Below, one piece after another: positions 10,480-21,517 of a DNA stretch of 34,082 nt. Origin of the DNA: Serratia nevei (GTDB lineage: Bacteria; Pseudomonadota; Gammaproteobacteria; Enterobacterales; Enterobacteriaceae); NCBI RefSeq assembly GCF_024160145.1, contig NZ_JAMYWQ010000046.1, forward strand, positions 1 through 34,082. Direction: 5' to 3'. The translations under genes were made by a program, and so were the position numbers. The notes under the pieces are model-generated. The model saw only the letters and a program-made list of their open reading frames with translations. It was not told the DNA's origin and ran no database searches. The stretch's first letter is position 1; each line of letters opens with the position of its first letter.

Positions 10480-12915
10480 ATGAATGCAATTGCTGTAGCA
10501 GGGCCGGTGAGCGGGCGTCAACTGCACAAGTTTGGCGGCAGCAGTCTGGCGGATGTGAAGTGTTATCTGCGTGTGGCCGGGATTATGGCGGAATACAGCC
10601 AGCCGGGCGACATGATGGTGGTATCGGCCGCCGGCAGTACCACCAACCAGTTGATCAACTGGCTGAAGCTCAGCCAGAGCGATCGCCTGTCTGCGCACCA
10701 GGTGCAGCAGACGTTGCGTCGCTATCACAGCGATCTTATCGGCGGCCTGCTGCCGCCGGAAAGCGCCGAGCCGCTGATCGCCGAGTTCATTCAGGATCTG
10801 GAACGTCTGGCGGTGCTGCTGGACGGCAAAGTCGACGACGTGTGCTATGCCGAAGTGGTCGGGCACGGCGAGATCTGGTCGGCGCGCCTGATGGCGGCGG
10901 TGCTCAACCACCTGGACATGCAGGCGGCCTGGCTGGATGCGCGTGATTTCCTGCGCGCCGAGCGCGCCGCGCAGCCGCAGGTGGATGAAGGCCGTTCTTA
11001 CCCGCTGCTGCAGCAATTGCTGGCCCAACATCCGGGCAAACGCCTGGTGGTGACCGGCTTCATTTCGCGCAACGACGCCGGGGAAACCGTGCTGTTGGGG
11101 CGTAACGGCAGCGACTATTCCGCCACTCAGGTCGGCGCGTTGGCTGGCGCGGCGCGCGTTACCATCTGGAGCGACGTGGCCGGGGTGTACAGCGCCGACC
11201 CGCGCAAGGTGAAAGACGCCTGTCTGCTGCCGCTGCTGCGCCTGGACGAAGCCAGCGAGCTGGCGCGCCTGGCGGCACCGGTATTGCATACCCGCACCCT
11301 GCAGCCGGTTTCCGGCAGCGATATCGATCTTCAGTTGCGTTGCAGCTACCAGCCGGAGCAAGGCTCGACGCGTATCGAGCGCGTATTGGCGTCCGGCACC
11401 GGCGCCAAGATTGTCACCAGCCACGATGACGTGTGCCTGATTGAGCTGCACGTCGCCGCTCAGCATGACTTCAAACTGGCGCAGAAAGAGTTGGATCTGG
11501 TGCTCAAGCGCGCGCAGATCAAACCGCTGGCGGTGGGCATTCATCCTGACCGCAATTTGGTGCAGCTGTGCTACACCTCCGAGGTGGTCAACAGCGCGCT
11601 GACGACCCTGCAGGCCGCGGCGCTGCCGGGTGAACTGCAGCTGCGCGAAGGGTTGGCGCTGGTGGCGATGGTCGGTGCCGGGGTATGCAAGAACCCGCTG
11701 CACAGCCACCGCTTCTATCAGCAGCTGAAAGATCAACCGGTTGAGTTTATCTGGCAGGCGGAAGATGGCATCAGCCTGGTGGCGGTGTTGCGCCAGGGGC
11801 CGACCGCGCTGCTGATCCAGGGGCTGCACCAAAGCCTGTTCCGCGCCGAGAAACGCATCGGTTTGGTGTTGTTCGGCAAGGGCAACATCGGGTCGCGCTG
11901 GCTGGAGCTGTTTGCCCGCGAGCAGACCAATATCTCCGCACGCAGCGGTTTCGAATTTATCCTGGCGGGGGTGGTGGACAGCCGCCGCAGCCTGCTGAAC
12001 TACGACGGGCTGGACGCCAGCCGCGCATTGGCGTTCTTTGAGGACGAGGCGCAGGAACTCGATGAAGAGTCGCTGTTCCTGTGGATGCGCGCGCACCCGT
12101 TCGACGATCTGGTGGTGCTCGACGTGACCGCCAGCGAAGAGTTAGCCGGGCAGTATCTGGATTTCGCCAGCTACGGCTTCCACGTGATCAGCGCCAACAA
12201 GCTGGCGGGCGCCTCGTGCGGCGATACCTATCGCCAAATTCGCGACGCCTTCGCCAAAACCGGCCGCCACTGGCTGTACAACGCCACCGTCGGCGCCGGC
12301 TTGCCGGTCAACCATACGGTGCGCGATCTGCGTGACAGCGGCGACAGCATTTTGGCGATCAGCGGCATCTTCTCCGGCACGCTCTCCTGGCTGTTCTTGC
12401 AGTATGACGGCACGGTGCCGTTCACCGAGCTGGTGGATCAGGCCTGGCAGCAGGGGCTGACCGAACCGGATCCGCGGGTCGATCTCTCCGGTCAGGACGT
12501 GATGCGCAAGCTGGTGATCCTGGCGCGCGAAGCGGGTTACGACATCGAACCGAACCAGGTGCGGGTCGAGTCGCTGGTGCCGGCGGGCTGCGAGCTGGGC
12601 TCCGTCGATCAGTTCTTCGAGAACGGCGAGGCGCTGAACCAGCAGATGCAGCAGCGCTTTGAGGCCGCCAGCGAAATGGGCCTGGTGCTGCGCCACGTGG
12701 CGCGTTTCGACGCTAACGGCAAAGCGCGGGTCGGCGTGGAGGCGGTGCGTCCTGAGCATCCGCTGGCCTCGCTGCTGCCGTGCGACAACGTGTTTGCCAT
12801 CGAAAGCCGCTGGTATCGCGATAATCCGCTGGTGATCCGCGGGCCGGGCGCCGGCCGCGATGTGACCGCCGGCGCGATCCAGTCAGACCTTAACCGATTG
12901 GCGCAGCTGCTTTAA
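10480..12915 (+). CDS. metL: Bifunctional aspartokinase II / homoserine dehydrogenase II
   Basis: MetL catalyses two steps of the aspartate pathway: phosphorylation of aspartate and reduction of aspartate semialdehyde to homoserine. The 811-residue product has the aspartokinase domain first, with KFGGSSLAD at 17-25 and later LLGRNGSDYSA for substrate binding. A central degenerate ACT region follows. The homoserine dehydrogenase domain begins with the NAD(P)-binding motif GLVLFGKGNIGS at about 460-471, and has SANKLAGA and GIFSGTLSWLF further on. E. coli MetL (810 aa) is not feedback-inhibited by threonine but is repressed by methionine; the same is expected here because it lies 2 nt after metB and shares its operator. 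Confidence 0.98.
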   Translation: MNAIAVAGPVSGRQLHKFGGSSLADVKCYLRVAGIMAEYSQPGDMMVVSAAGSTTNQLINWLKLSQSDRLSAHQVQQTLRRYHSDLIGGLLPPESAEPLIAEFIQDLERLAVLLDGKVDDVCYAEVVGHGEIWSARLMAAVLNHLDMQAAWLDARDFLRAERAAQPQVDEGRSYPLLQQLLAQHPGKRLVVTGFISRNDAGETVLLGRNGSDYSATQVGALAGAARVTIWSDVAGVYSADPRKVKDACLLPLLRLDEASELARLAAPVLHTRTLQPVSGSDIDLQLRCSYQPEQGSTRIERVLASGTGAKIVTSHDDVCLIELHVAAQHDFKLAQKELDLVLKRAQIKPLAVGIHPDRNLVQLCYTSEVVNSALTTLQAAALPGELQLREGLALVAMVGAGVCKNPLHSHRFYQQLKDQPVEFIWQAEDGISLVAVLRQGPTALLIQGLHQSLFRAEKRIGLVLFGKGNIGSRWLELFAREQTNISARSGFEFILAGVVDSRRSLLNYDGLDASRALAFFEDEAQELDEESLFLWMRAHPFDDLVVLDVTASEELAGQYLDFASYGFHVISANKLAGASCGDTYRQIRDAFAKTGRHWLYNATVGAGLPVNHTVRDLRDSGDSILAISGIFSGTLSWLFLQYDGTVPFTELVDQAWQQGLTEPDPRVDLSGQDVMRKLVILAREAGYDIEPNQVRVESLVPAGCELGSVDQFFENGEALNQQMQQRFEAASEMGLVLRHVARFDANGKARVGVEAVRPEHPLASLLPCDNVFAIESRWYRDNPLVIRGPGAGRDVTAGAIQSDLNRLAQLL

Positions 12916-12923
12916 TCCTTTGC

Positions 12924-12955
12924 GGGCGCGGGTTCACCGCGCCCCTTTGCTTTTC
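12924..12955 (+). terminator. Terminator after metBL
   Basis: GGGCGCGG (12924-12931) and CCGCGCCC (12937-12944) pair around a 5-nt loop, followed by the T-rich CTTTGCTTTT. It lies 8 nt after the metL stop and before the metF promoter. Confidence 0.8.
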
Positions 12956-13039
12956 CTGCCAGACTTATCCCTGCCACTGTCATGAAATTCCCTCGTTGAG
13001 CGGGTGAGGATTAATCATCTTATTCCCCTCATTTTCCTG

Positions 13040-13068
13040 TTGACTCTTTAGCCAACATGCGGCATTTT
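13040..13068 (+). promoter_or_regulatory. Probable metF promoter
   Basis: TTGACT (13040-13045) and CATTTT (13063-13068) are separated by 17 nt. The -35 is good and the -10 is weak (3 of 6). It abuts the metF met boxes, so MetJ would block it directly. Confidence 0.45.
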
Positions 13069-13106
13069 CTATCTAGACGTCTAAACGTATAGACGCTCAT
13101 CAAGAT
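13067..13106 (+). promoter_or_regulatory. MetJ operator of metF
   Basis: Tandem octamers TTCTATCT, AGACGTCT, AAACGTAT, AGACGCTC and ATCAAGAT run without gaps. The second is a perfect consensus met box at 13075-13082, and the next two are good matches. The layout resembles the metF operator of E. coli. Confidence 0.9.
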
Positions 13107-13122
13107 GAAATAAAAACGGTGA

Positions 13123-14040
<918 letters not shown>

Positions 14041-14061
14041 CAGGCTTGTTCCATTGAGAAA

Positions 14062-14092
14062 GGGCGCCGCTTGACTCCGGCGCCCTTTTTTT
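14062..14092 (+). terminator. Terminator of metF
   Basis: GGGCGCCG (14062-14069) and CGGCGCCC (14078-14085) pair around an 8-nt loop and are followed by seven T residues (14086-14092). It lies 21 nt after the metF stop. Confidence 0.92.
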
Positions 14093-14106
14093 GTGGGTGC
14101 GAATAA

Positions 14107-14136
14107 TAAAAAAGCGGCCCCGATAAACGGGGCCGC
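14107..14136 (-). terminator. Terminator of ppc
   Basis: GCGGCCCCG (14114-14122) and CGGGGCCGC (14128-14136) pair around ATAAA. On the minus strand six uridines follow (A run at 14108-14113). It lies 12 nt beyond the ppc stop and is separate from the metF terminator. Confidence 0.93.
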
Positions 14137-14148
14137 AGATGAGACTCA

Positions 14149-16785
14149 CTAGCCGGTGTTGCGCATCCCGGCGGCGACGCCGGCGATGGTGACCATCAGC
14201 GCCTGCTCGACGCGAGCGTCCGGTTGCTCCTGCTGACGCGAACGGTGCAGCAGCTCGGCCTGCAAGACGTTCAGCGGGTCGGTATAGACGTTGCGCAGCG
14301 CGATGGATTCGGCAATCCACGGCAGGTCTTCCATCAGGTGCGCATCGTTGGCGATGGTCAGCACCACCTTGATATCGCTTTCCAGCTGGTCGCGCAGCTG
14401 TTGGCCCAGCGGCCACAGTGCTTTATCCACCAGGCGCTGATCGTAGTATTCCGCCAGCCACAGGTCGGCCTTGGCGAACACCATTTCCAGCATGGCGATA
14501 CGGGTGGAGAAGAACGGCCAGTCGCGGCACATCGCCTCCAGCTCCGCCTGCTTGCCGGCTTTCACCGCTTCCTGCAATCCGGCACCGGCGCCGAGCCAGG
14601 CCGGCAGCATCAGGCGGTTCTGCGTCCAGGCGAAGATCCACGGAATGGCGCGCAGGCTCTCCACGCCGCCGTTCGGCTTGCGTTTGGCCGGGCGTGAGCC
14701 CAGCGGCAGCTTGCCCAGCTCCAGCTCCGGCGTGGCCGCGCGGAAGTAGGGCACGAAGTCCGGGTTTTCACGTACGTAACCGCGATACATCCGGCAGGAG
14801 GTCTCGGACAGATCGTCCATCAGCGCCCGCCACTCTTTCTTCGGTTCCGGCGGCGGCAACAGGTTGGCCTCGAGGATCGCGCCGGCATACAGCGCCAGGC
14901 TGCTGATGGTGACTTCCGGCAGGCCGAACTTGAAGCGGATCATCTCGCCCTGTTCGGTGACGCGCAGGCCGCCCTTCAGGCTGCCCGGCGGCTGCGACAG
15001 CAGCGCCGCATGCGCCGGTGCGCCGCCGCGGCCGATGGAGCCGCCGCGGCCGTGGAACAGCGTCAGCGCCACGCCGGCCTTTTCACAGGTTTTGATCAGC
15101 GCATCCTGCGCACGGTACTGCGCCCAGGAAGCCGCCATCACGCCGGCGTCTTTCGCCGAGTCGGAGTAGCCGATCATCACCATCTGTTTGCCCTGAATAA
15201 AGCCGCGATACCAGTCGATGTTCAGCAACTGGGTCATCACGTCGTCGGCGTTGTTCAGGTCGTCGAGGGTTTCGAACAGCGGGGCGACCGGCAGCGCGAA
15301 CGGGCAGCCGGCCTCTTTTAGCAGCAGATGCACTGCCAGCACGTCGGAAGGCGTGCGCGCCATCGAAATCACGTAGGCGGCGATCGAGCCCTGCGGCGCT
15401 TCGGCGATCACCCGGCAGGTTTCCAGCACTTCCTGGGTGTCGGCGCTCGGCTCCCATTTCAACGGCACCAGCGGGCGTTTGGAGTTCAGTTCGCGGATCA
15501 GGAACGCCTGTTTGTCGGCTTCCGACCAGCTTTCATAGTCGCCCAGCCCCAGATAACGGGTCAGCTCGGCGATGGCTTCGGTATGGCGGGTGCTCTCCTG
15601 GCGCACGTCGATGCGCACCAGCGGCACGCCGAAGCAGCGCACCCGGCGCAGGGTATCCAGCAGTTGGCCGTTGGCGATGATGCTCATACCGCAGGCCTGC
15701 AACGACTGGTAACAGGCGTACAGCGGCTCCCACAGCTGCTCGTTGTTCACCAGCAGGTCGTGCGGCTTCAGCACGCGCTCGCCCTTCAGGCGGCCTTCCA
15801 GATAGGCCTGGGAACTCATCAGCTGGCTGCGCAGCTGCTTCATGATTTCGCGGTACGGTTCCTGCACCTCGTTGCCGCCGGCGCGGGCGCGCAGCTCAGG
15901 CGTACATTCGGTCATCGACAGTTCGGAAACCAGCACCTGGATATCGCGGGTGAACAGGTCGCAGGCTTTCCAGCGGCTGAGCAGCAGCACATGGCGGGTG
16001 ATTTCGGCGGTGACGTTCGGGTTGCCGTCGCGATCGCCGCCCATCCAGGAGGTGAAGCGCACCGGCACCGCTTCCGCCGGCAGGCTGTAACTGATGGAGT
16101 TTTCCAACTGCTCGTTGAACTCGCGCAGGAACGCCGGCACGCCTTCCCACAGGCTGTTTTCCACCACCGCGAAGCCCCATTTGGCTTCGTCGATCGGGGA
16201 GGGGCGATGTTTGCGAATTTCATCGGTGTGCCACGACTGGGCCACCAGCTGGCGCAGGCGGCGCATGATCTTGTTGCGTTCGTAGTCGGCCAGATCGTTG
16301 TGATCGAGCTGGCTGAGGCAGGTGTTGACCTCCACCAGCTTGTGGATCAGGGTGCGGCGGGTGATCTCCGTCGGGTGCGCCGTCAGTACCAGCTCGATGG
16401 AGAGTTGCGACACCGCCTGCTGCAGCTCTTTGTCGCTGAGCTTTTTGTCCTTGAGGCGGCTGAACAGTTGCGCCAGCGCTTCCGGGTTGCTGGCGGCCTC
16501 GCCGTTGGGTGAAATGCTGTGGTACTGCTCGGCGACGTTGGTCAGGTTGAGGAACTGGCTGAAGGCGCGCGCCACCGGCAGCAGCTCGTCGTTGGACAAG
16601 TTCTGCAGGGTGGAGAGCAGCTCCTGGCGATGCGCTTCGTTGCCGGCGCGTGAAGATTTGGAAAGCTTACGGATGGTCTCAACGCGATCGAGAATATGCT
16701 CGCCCAGCGCTTCTTTGATGGTATCGCCGAGCAATTTGCCGAGCATACTGACATTACTGCGCATTGCCGAATATTGTTCGTTCAT
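14149..16785 (-). CDS. ppc: Phosphoenolpyruvate carboxylase
   Basis: Ppc carboxylates phosphoenolpyruvate to oxaloacetate, replenishing the TCA cycle and supplying aspartate-family and arginine precursors. The 878-residue product has the catalytic histidine at about H137 in [13 protein letters not shown], the glycine-rich loop [14 protein letters not shown], and the C-terminal [27 protein letters not shown]. The C-terminus is the aspartate/malate inhibition site in the family. The start ATG at 16783-16785 ([16 protein letters not shown]) matches E. coli Ppc and has an AGGGG element upstream; a longer in-frame N-terminus is rejected. It lies downstream of argE on the same strand, with a 257-nt gap that must hold its promoter. 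Confidence 0.98.
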   Translation of the reverse strand: MNEQYSAMRSNVSMLGKLLGDTIKEALGEHILDRVETIRKLSKSSRAGNEAHRQELLSTLQNLSNDELLPVARAFSQFLNLTNVAEQYHSISPNGEAASNPEALAQLFSRLKDKKLSDKELQQAVSQLSIELVLTAHPTEITRRTLIHKLVEVNTCLSQLDHNDLADYERNKIMRRLRQLVAQSWHTDEIRKHRPSPIDEAKWGFAVVENSLWEGVPAFLREFNEQLENSISYSLPAEAVPVRFTSWMGGDRDGNPNVTAEITRHVLLLSRWKACDLFTRDIQVLVSELSMTECTPELRARAGGNEVQEPYREIMKQLRSQLMSSQAYLEGRLKGERVLKPHDLLVNNEQLWEPLYACYQSLQACGMSIIANGQLLDTLRRVRCFGVPLVRIDVRQESTRHTEAIAELTRYLGLGDYESWSEADKQAFLIRELNSKRPLVPLKWEPSADTQEVLETCRVIAEAPQGSIAAYVISMARTPSDVLAVHLLLKEAGCPFALPVAPLFETLDDLNNADDVMTQLLNIDWYRGFIQGKQMVMIGYSDSAKDAGVMAASWAQYRAQDALIKTCEKAGVALTLFHGRGGSIGRGGAPAHAALLSQPPGSLKGGLRVTEQGEMIRFKFGLPEVTISSLALYAGAILEANLLPPPEPKKEWRALMDDLSETSCRMYRGYVRENPDFVPYFRAATPELELGKLPLGSRPAKRKPNGGVESLRAIPWIFAWTQNRLMLPAWLGAGAGLQEAVKAGKQAELEAMCRDWPFFSTRIAMLEMVFAKADLWLAEYYDQRLVDKALWPLGQQLRDQLESDIKVVLTIANDAHLMEDLPWIAESIALRNVYTDPLNVLQAELLHRSRQQEQPDARVEQALMVTIAGVAAGMRNTG

Positions 16786-17042
16786 ATAACCCCTGACCCA
16801 GTTCTGTATGATTTTTATCTTGTAAATAAATTTCACGCGTCAGGCGCAGACCGCCTGCCTGATCACATCGCGTTCCTGTCCAATCGTCAATTGACACTAT
16901 TTTTAGCAAAAAAACATCAAAATCGGCGCATTTTCTGAAATTTAATTACGCCGTGTCGGTTATCAGCGTGGCTTATTTCGCCGTTTGCTACTTATTTCGA
17001 GTTAGGGGAAGCATAAAGCATTTCCCCTGTTAAATGTCGGGT
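16786..17042 (-). other. argE-ppc intergenic region and ppc leader
   Basis: This 257-nt region separates argE from ppc, both leftward. Near argE, AGGGGAA (17004-17010) / TTCCCCT (17022-17028) could form a stem, a weak argE terminator without a U-run. The middle is A/T-rich and should hold the ppc promoter, but no hexamer pair stands out. In the ppc leader, CAGGCG (16841-16846) / CGCCTG (16852-16857) form a 6-bp stem about 55 nt before the start codon; its role is unknown. No gene is seen. Confidence 0.45.
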
Positions 17043-18194
17043 TTATTGCCGGCAAAAGTGACTGACCAACTGGCCCAACAGTTTGCGCGTCGGTTCGATA
17101 AACGCGGTGTCGATGTATTCGTCCGGCTGGTGGGCCTGATCGATGGAGCCGGGGCCGAGCACCAACGTCGGGCAGACCTGCTGCACGAACGGCGCTTCGG
17201 TGCAGTAGTTGACCACCTGCGTGCGGGTGCCCAGCAGTTCCTCGATCACCGCCACCATGCGGTGGTCGGTCGGGCATTCGTAACCCGGCACCGACGCGTG
17301 CAGCTCTTCGATAGTCAGGCGGCCCGGCCAGCGTTGGCTCACCGGCTCCAATGCCTGATGCATCAGCTCGTTGATGTTGTCGAGCGTCATGCCGGGCAGC
17401 GGGCGGATATCCAGGTGCAGCTCGCAGCAGGCGCAGATGCGGTTGGCCGCGTCGCCGCCGCTGATATGGCCGAAGTTCATGGTGGGATAAGGCACGGCGA
17501 ACGCCGGGTTGTTGTAGCGTTCCTGCAGGGTTTTGCGCAGCTCCATCAGGCGGCCGATGGATTCGTGCATCAGATCGATGGCGTTGACGCCGCGCGCCGG
17601 ATCGCTGGAATGGCCGGACTGACCGACGATGCGAATGGCGTTGGCCATGTGGCCCTTGTGCGCGCGCACCGGCTGCAGCGAGGTCGGTTCGCCGATGATG
17701 GCGAAATCCGGACGAATGGCGGTGGAGGCGGCGAAATAACGTGCGCCGGCCATCGTCGTTTCTTCATCTGCGGTAGCCAGAATGTACAGCGGCTTGGTCA
17801 GTTTGCTCGCGTCGATGTCGCGTACCGCATCCAGAATAAAGGCGAAGAAGCCTTTCATGTCGGCGGTGCCCAGGCCGTAGAGCTTGTTGTTGTGCTCGGT
17901 CAGGGTGAAGGGATCGCGCGTCCAGCGGCCTTCGTCGTAAGGCACCGTATCGGTATGGCCGGCCAGCAGCAGGCCGCCGCTGCCTTCGCCGATGCTGGCC
18001 AGCAGGTTGAATTTGTGGCGCGATTCCGGCACCGGCTGTACGTCGACGCGAAAGCCCAGATCGGCAAACCATCCGGCCAGCAAGTTGATTAACGCCTCAT
18101 TGCTCTGATCGAGGCCGGCATCGGTGGCGCTGATCGACTTCGTTGCGATCAACGCCCGGTACAGCTCAATAAATGGAGGTAATTTCATCTTCAC
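17043..18194 (-). CDS. argE: Acetylornithine deacetylase
   Basis: ArgE hydrolyses N-acetylornithine to ornithine and acetate in the linear arginine pathway. It is an M20-family dinuclear zinc hydrolase, 383 residues as in E. coli. Metal and catalytic residues are visible as H80 and D82 (AGHTDT), D112 (GTADMKGFF), E144/E145 (ADEET) and a C-terminal histidine in NQAHQPDE-like [10 protein letters not shown] chose GTG at 18192-18194 because it aligns with the E. coli N-terminus and has AAAGG about 10 nt upstream; an ATG two codons later (18186-18188) is an alternative. It diverges from argCBGH across shared ARG boxes. Confidence 0.96.
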   Translation of the reverse strand: MKMKLPPFIELYRALIATKSISATDAGLDQSNEALINLLAGWFADLGFRVDVQPVPESRHKFNLLASIGEGSGGLLLAGHTDTVPYDEGRWTRDPFTLTEHNNKLYGLGTADMKGFFAFILDAVRDIDASKLTKPLYILATADEETTMAGARYFAASTAIRPDFAIIGEPTSLQPVRAHKGHMANAIRIVGQSGHSSDPARGVNAIDLMHESIGRLMELRKTLQERYNNPAFAVPYPTMNFGHISGGDAANRICACCELHLDIRPLPGMTLDNINELMHQALEPVSQRWPGRLTIEELHASVPGYECPTDHRMVAVIEELLGTRTQVVNYCTEAPFVQQVCPTLVLGPGSIDQAHQPDEYIDTAFIEPTRKLLGQLVSHFCRQ

Positions 18195-18219
18195 TGTTGA
18201 CAGCCTTTGGTTAGGATAG

Positions 18220-18258
18220 TATCAATATTCATGCATTTATTTTGAATAAAAATACAGT
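18220..18258. promoter_or_regulatory. ArgR operator (two ARG boxes) between argE and argC
   Basis: Two 18-bp boxes at 18220-18237 and 18241-18258 are separated by the typical 3 bp. The second (TTTTGAATAAAAATACAGT region) fits TnTGAATwwwwATTCAnw with one mismatch; the first (TATCAATATTCATGCATT) is weaker. The arrangement matches the known argECBH control region of E. coli, where the ArgR-arginine hexamer represses both directions. Confidence 0.9.
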
Positions 18259-18404
18259 AAGCCGAAGCGTAAGGGAACCCGATACCCGGATGTTTATAAA
18301 AGCATCAACGCCAGGCTCCGTGGGTGAACGGCGCAACAACGCTGGCTAGCCCTGTTACCTGGGTCGCAAGCGACCGCACGTCAGTTGAGAAGGTGAAAGG
18401 CCAC
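18259..18404 (+). promoter_or_regulatory. argCBGH leader with hairpin
   Basis: About 146 nt of leader lies between the ARG boxes and the argC ATG. A tight stem GGTCG (18362-18366) / CGACC (18371-18375) with a CAAG loop sits 30 nt before the start codon. GAGAAGGTGAAAGG supplies the ribosome site. No leader peptide rich in arginine codons is evident. Confidence 0.4.
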
Positions 18405-19409
18405 ATGTTGAATACGCTGATCGTTGGTGCCAGCGGTTACGCCGGAGCGGAGCTCACGGCTTACCTGAATCGCCACCCACACATGAACATAACCGCTTTA
18501 GCGGTTTCAGCGCAAAGTGCAGATGCAGGAAAGTTGCTTTCCGATCTCCATCCCCAGTTGAAAGGCATCGTCGATCTGCCGCTGCAGCCGTTGACCGACG
18601 TTGCCAAGGCGGCGCAGGGCATCGACGTGGTGTTTCTCGCCACCGCCCATGAAGTCAGCCACGATATCGCCCCGGCCTTCCTGGCGGCGGGCTGCGTGGT
18701 GTTCGATCTGTCGGGCGCCTTCCGCGTGCAGGACGCCGGTTTTTATAGCCAGTACTACGGTTTTGAACATCAGCATGGCGCCCTGCTGGAGCAGGCGGTA
18801 TACGGCCTGGCGGAATGGCAGAGCGACAAGATTAAACAGGCGCAGCTGATTGCCGTGCCGGGGTGTTACCCGACGGCGGCGCAGCTGGCGCTGAAGCCGT
18901 TGATCGAGAAGCAATTGCTGAACCTCGACCAGTGGCCGGTGATCAACGCCACCAGCGGTGTCAGCGGCGCCGGGCGCAAGGCCAGCATGACCACCAGCTT
19001 CTGCGAAGTGAGCCTGCAGCCGTACGGTATTTTCACTCATCGGCACCAGCCGGAGATCGCCGCGCACCTGGGCGTGCCGGTCATCTTTACGCCGCACCTG
19101 GGCAATTTCCCGCGCGGCATCCTTGAAACCATCACCTGCCGCCTGAAGGCCGGCGTAACCGCGCAGGACGTGGCCGCCGCCTATCACGCCGCCTATGACG
19201 ACAAACCGCTGGTGCGGCTGTACGACCAGGGCGTGCCGGCGCTGAAAGCGGTGGTGGGGCTACCGTTCTGCGACATCGGTTTTGCGGTGCAGGGCGAGCA
19301 CCTGATCGCCGTGGCGGTGGAAGATAACCTGCTGAAAGGCGCGGCGGCGCAGGCGGTGCAATGCCTGAATATCCGTTTCGGCTTCCCGGAAACCCAGTCA
19401 CTCCTTTAA
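18405..19409 (+). CDS. argC: N-acetyl-gamma-glutamyl-phosphate reductase
   Basis: ArgC reduces N-acetylglutamyl phosphate to the semialdehyde with NADPH, the third step of arginine synthesis. The 334-residue product equals E. coli ArgC in length. It has the dinucleotide-binding GASGYAGAE at 8-16 and the catalytic cysteine C154 in [17 protein letters not shown] supplies the conserved active-site histidine. The ATG at 18405 ([14 protein letters not shown]) has AGAAGGTG upstream; a 27-codon in-frame extension is open but lies in the leader and is not part of the protein. It is the first gene of argCBGH. Confidence 0.98.
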   Translation: MLNTLIVGASGYAGAELTAYLNRHPHMNITALAVSAQSADAGKLLSDLHPQLKGIVDLPLQPLTDVAKAAQGIDVVFLATAHEVSHDIAPAFLAAGCVVFDLSGAFRVQDAGFYSQYYGFEHQHGALLEQAVYGLAEWQSDKIKQAQLIAVPGCYPTAAQLALKPLIEKQLLNLDQWPVINATSGVSGAGRKASMTTSFCEVSLQPYGIFTHRHQPEIAAHLGVPVIFTPHLGNFPRGILETITCRLKAGVTAQDVAAAYHAAYDDKPLVRLYDQGVPALKAVVGLPFCDIGFAVQGEHLIAVAVEDNLLKGAAAQAVQCLNIRFGFPETQSLL

Positions 19410-19429
19410 ACCAGCGTGAGTAAACAGCA

Positions 19430-20203
19430 ATGAACCCGTTAATTATCAAGTTAGGTGGCGTGTTATTAGACAGTGAAGAAGCGCTGGAGCGTCTGTTTAC
19501 CGCGCTGGACAGCTACCGGCAGCAGCATCAGCGCCCGCTGGTGATCGTGCACGGCGGCGGCTGCGTGGTGGACGAACTGATGAAGCAGCTCTCTTTGCCG
19601 GTGGTGAAAAAGAATGGCCTGCGGGTCACGCCGGCCGATCAGATCGACATCATCACCGGCGCGCTGGCCGGCACCGCCAACAAAACGCTGCTGGCGTGGG
19701 CGATTAAACACCAAATCAACGCCGTCGGCCTCTGCCTGGCGGATGGCGGCAGCGCGGTCGTGACCCCGCTCGATCCGGCATTGGGGCACGTCGGCAACGC
19801 GCAGCCCGGTTCGCCCGCGCTGCTCAATACCCTGCTGAGCGCCGGCTACCTGCCGGTGGTCAGCTCCATCGGCATCACCGCCGAAGGGCAGTTAATGAAC
19901 GTGAACGCCGATCAGGCGGCGACGGCGCTGGCGGCGACGCTGGGGGCGGATCTGATCTTGCTGTCGGACGTCAGCGGCATCCTCGACGGCAAGGGGCAAC
20001 GCATTGCGGAAATGACGGCGCAAAAAGCGGAACAACTGATCGCGCAAGGCATCATCACCGATGGTATGGTGGTGAAGGTGAATGCGGCGCTTGACGCCGC
20101 CCGCACCCTCGGCCGCCCGGTGGATATCGCCAGCTGGCGCCATGCCGATCAGCTTCCTGCTTTGTTTAACGGCGTGTCGATTGGCACCCGGATCCTCGCT
20201 TAA
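19430..20203 (+). CDS. argB: Acetylglutamate kinase
   Basis: ArgB phosphorylates N-acetylglutamate, the second step in arginine synthesis. The 257-residue amino-acid-kinase-fold protein shows the N-terminal [10 protein letters not shown] (the catalytic lysine K7 region), [11 protein letters not shown] for acetylglutamate binding, and a C-terminal [17 protein letters not shown] nucleotide region. It is short, like the arginine-insensitive E. coli enzyme, without the N-terminal helix extension of inhibitable hexameric forms. It starts 20 nt after argC and ends 25 nt before argG, consistent with one operon. Confidence 0.97.
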   Translation: MNPLIIKLGGVLLDSEEALERLFTALDSYRQQHQRPLVIVHGGGCVVDELMKQLSLPVVKKNGLRVTPADQIDIITGALAGTANKTLLAWAIKHQINAVGLCLADGGSAVVTPLDPALGHVGNAQPGSPALLNTLLSAGYLPVVSSIGITAEGQLMNVNADQAATALAATLGADLILLSDVSGILDGKGQRIAEMTAQKAEQLIAQGIITDGMVVKVNAALDAARTLGRPVDIASWRHADQLPALFNGVSIGTRILA

Positions 20204-20228
20204 TTTTAGAATTAGAAAGGAATAGATC

Positions 20229-21449
20229 ATGCAAAACCAAGGCATCAAAAAAATCGTTCTGGCGTACTCCGGCGGCCTGGATACCTCGGCCATCATTCCA
20301 TGGCTGAAAGAGAACTACGGCGGCTGTGAAGTGGTGGCGTTCGTGGCGGACATCGGCCAGGAGCGCAGCGATCTGGAAGGCGTGGAGCAAAAAGCCCTGC
20401 AGTCCGGTGCCTCTGAATGTCACGTGGTCGATCTGCGTGAAGAATTTATCCGCGATTACGTTTATCCGGTGCTGCAGACCGGCGCCCTGTACGAAGGCAG
20501 CTACCTGCTGGGCACCTCGATGGCGCGGCCGATCATCGCCAAGGCGCAGGTCGAGCTGGCGTTGAAAGTAGGCGCCGACGCGCTGTGCCACGGTGCGACC
20601 GGCAAAGGCAACGACCAGGTGCGTTTCGAGACCACCTACACCGCGCTGGCACCGCAGCTGAAAGTGGTGGCGCCGTGGCGTGAGTGGAATCTGCGTTCCC
20701 GTGAAGCGCTGCTGGATTACCTGAAAGAGCGCAATATCCCGACTACCGCGTCGCTGGAGAAGATCTACAGCCGCGATGAAAACGCCTGGCACATCTCCAC
20801 CGAAGGCGGCGTGCTGGAAAGCCCGTGGAATGCGCCGAACAAAGATTGCTGGGTGTGGACCGTCGATCCGCAGGAAGCGCCGGATCAGCCTGAGCAGGTG
20901 ACCGTGACCGTTGAGAAAGGCCGCGTTGTGGCGGTTAACGGTAAAGCGCTGTCGCCGTACCAGTGCCTGGAAACCCTGAACGCGCTGGGCGCCAAGCACG
21001 GCGTCGGCCGTATCGACATCGTGGAAAACCGCCTGGTGGGCATCAAATCCCGCGGCTGCTATGAAACTCCGGGGGGCACCATCATGGTGGCGGCGCTGCG
21101 TGCCGTCGAACAGCTGGTGCTGGATCGCGACAGCTTCAAATGGCGCGAGCAGCTGGGCCTGGAGATGTCCTATGTGGTGTACGACGGCCGCTGGTTTGCG
21201 CCGCTGCGCCGCTCGCTGCAGGCCTCTGCCGAAGCGCTGGCGGAAGAGGTGAACGGCGAAGTGGTGCTGCAGCTGTACAAAGGCCAGGTGACGGCGACCC
21301 AGAAGAAATCCGCCAACAGCCTGTACTCCGAAGAGTTCGCCACCTTCGGCGAAGACGAAGTTTACGATCACAGCCACGCGGGCGGCTTTATCCGCCTGTT
21401 CTCTCTGTCTTCACGCATCCGCGCGTTGAACGAGAAAAAGAATAAATAA
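20229..21449 (+). CDS. argG: Argininosuccinate synthase
   Basis: ArgG joins citrulline and aspartate with ATP to form argininosuccinate. The 406-residue product has the N-type ATP pyrophosphatase loop AYSGGLDTS at 12-20 and the [13 protein letters not shown] signature. It belongs to the shorter (about 400 aa) class, whereas the E. coli K-12 enzyme, recalled as about 447 aa, is encoded elsewhere in that genome. Here it is placed between argB and argH (25 nt after argB), putting the last two steps side by side in the operon. A strong AGAAAGGA ribosome site precedes it. Confidence 0.97.
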   Translation: MQNQGIKKIVLAYSGGLDTSAIIPWLKENYGGCEVVAFVADIGQERSDLEGVEQKALQSGASECHVVDLREEFIRDYVYPVLQTGALYEGSYLLGTSMARPIIAKAQVELALKVGADALCHGATGKGNDQVRFETTYTALAPQLKVVAPWREWNLRSREALLDYLKERNIPTTASLEKIYSRDENAWHISTEGGVLESPWNAPNKDCWVWTVDPQEAPDQPEQVTVTVEKGRVVAVNGKALSPYQCLETLNALGAKHGVGRIDIVENRLVGIKSRGCYETPGGTIMVAALRAVEQLVLDRDSFKWREQLGLEMSYVVYDGRWFAPLRRSLQASAEALAEEVNGEVVLQLYKGQVTATQKKSANSLYSEEFATFGEDEVYDHSHAGGFIRLFSLSSRIRALNEKKNK

Positions 21450-21468
21450 TCGATTGGCGTGACTCTGC

Positions 21469-21492
21469 AAGGGCGCAGCATGCTGCGCCCTT
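21469..21492 (+). repeat. 24-bp perfect palindrome between argG and argH
   Basis: The half-sequence AAGGGCGCAGCA at 21469-21480 is followed directly by its exact reverse complement TGCTGCGCCCTT at 21481-21492. In RNA this gives a GC-rich hairpin (about 10 bp stem with a 4-nt loop) followed by only TTCGC, so it is a weak terminator at best. It may attenuate argH or protect the argCBG transcript end. Confidence 0.8.
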
Positions 21493-21517
21493 TCGCATAA
21501 AAATTCAGGAGTAAGAT

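Noticed and set aside
10144-12096. 650-codon minus-strand open frame across metB and metL
   Set aside because: Shadow of metBL in a high-GC sequence; no family resemblance and composition unlike a real protein.
15328-16512. 394-codon plus-strand open frame across ppc
   Set aside because: Antisense shadow of ppc; no motif or ribosome site.
16786-16836. 17-codon N-terminal extension of ppc
   Set aside because: Family N-terminus MNEQYSA starts at 16785 with AGGGG upstream.
18324-18404. 27-codon N-terminal extension of argC
   Set aside because: ArgC homology begins exactly at the internal ATG 18405, which has its own ribosome site; the extension is leader.
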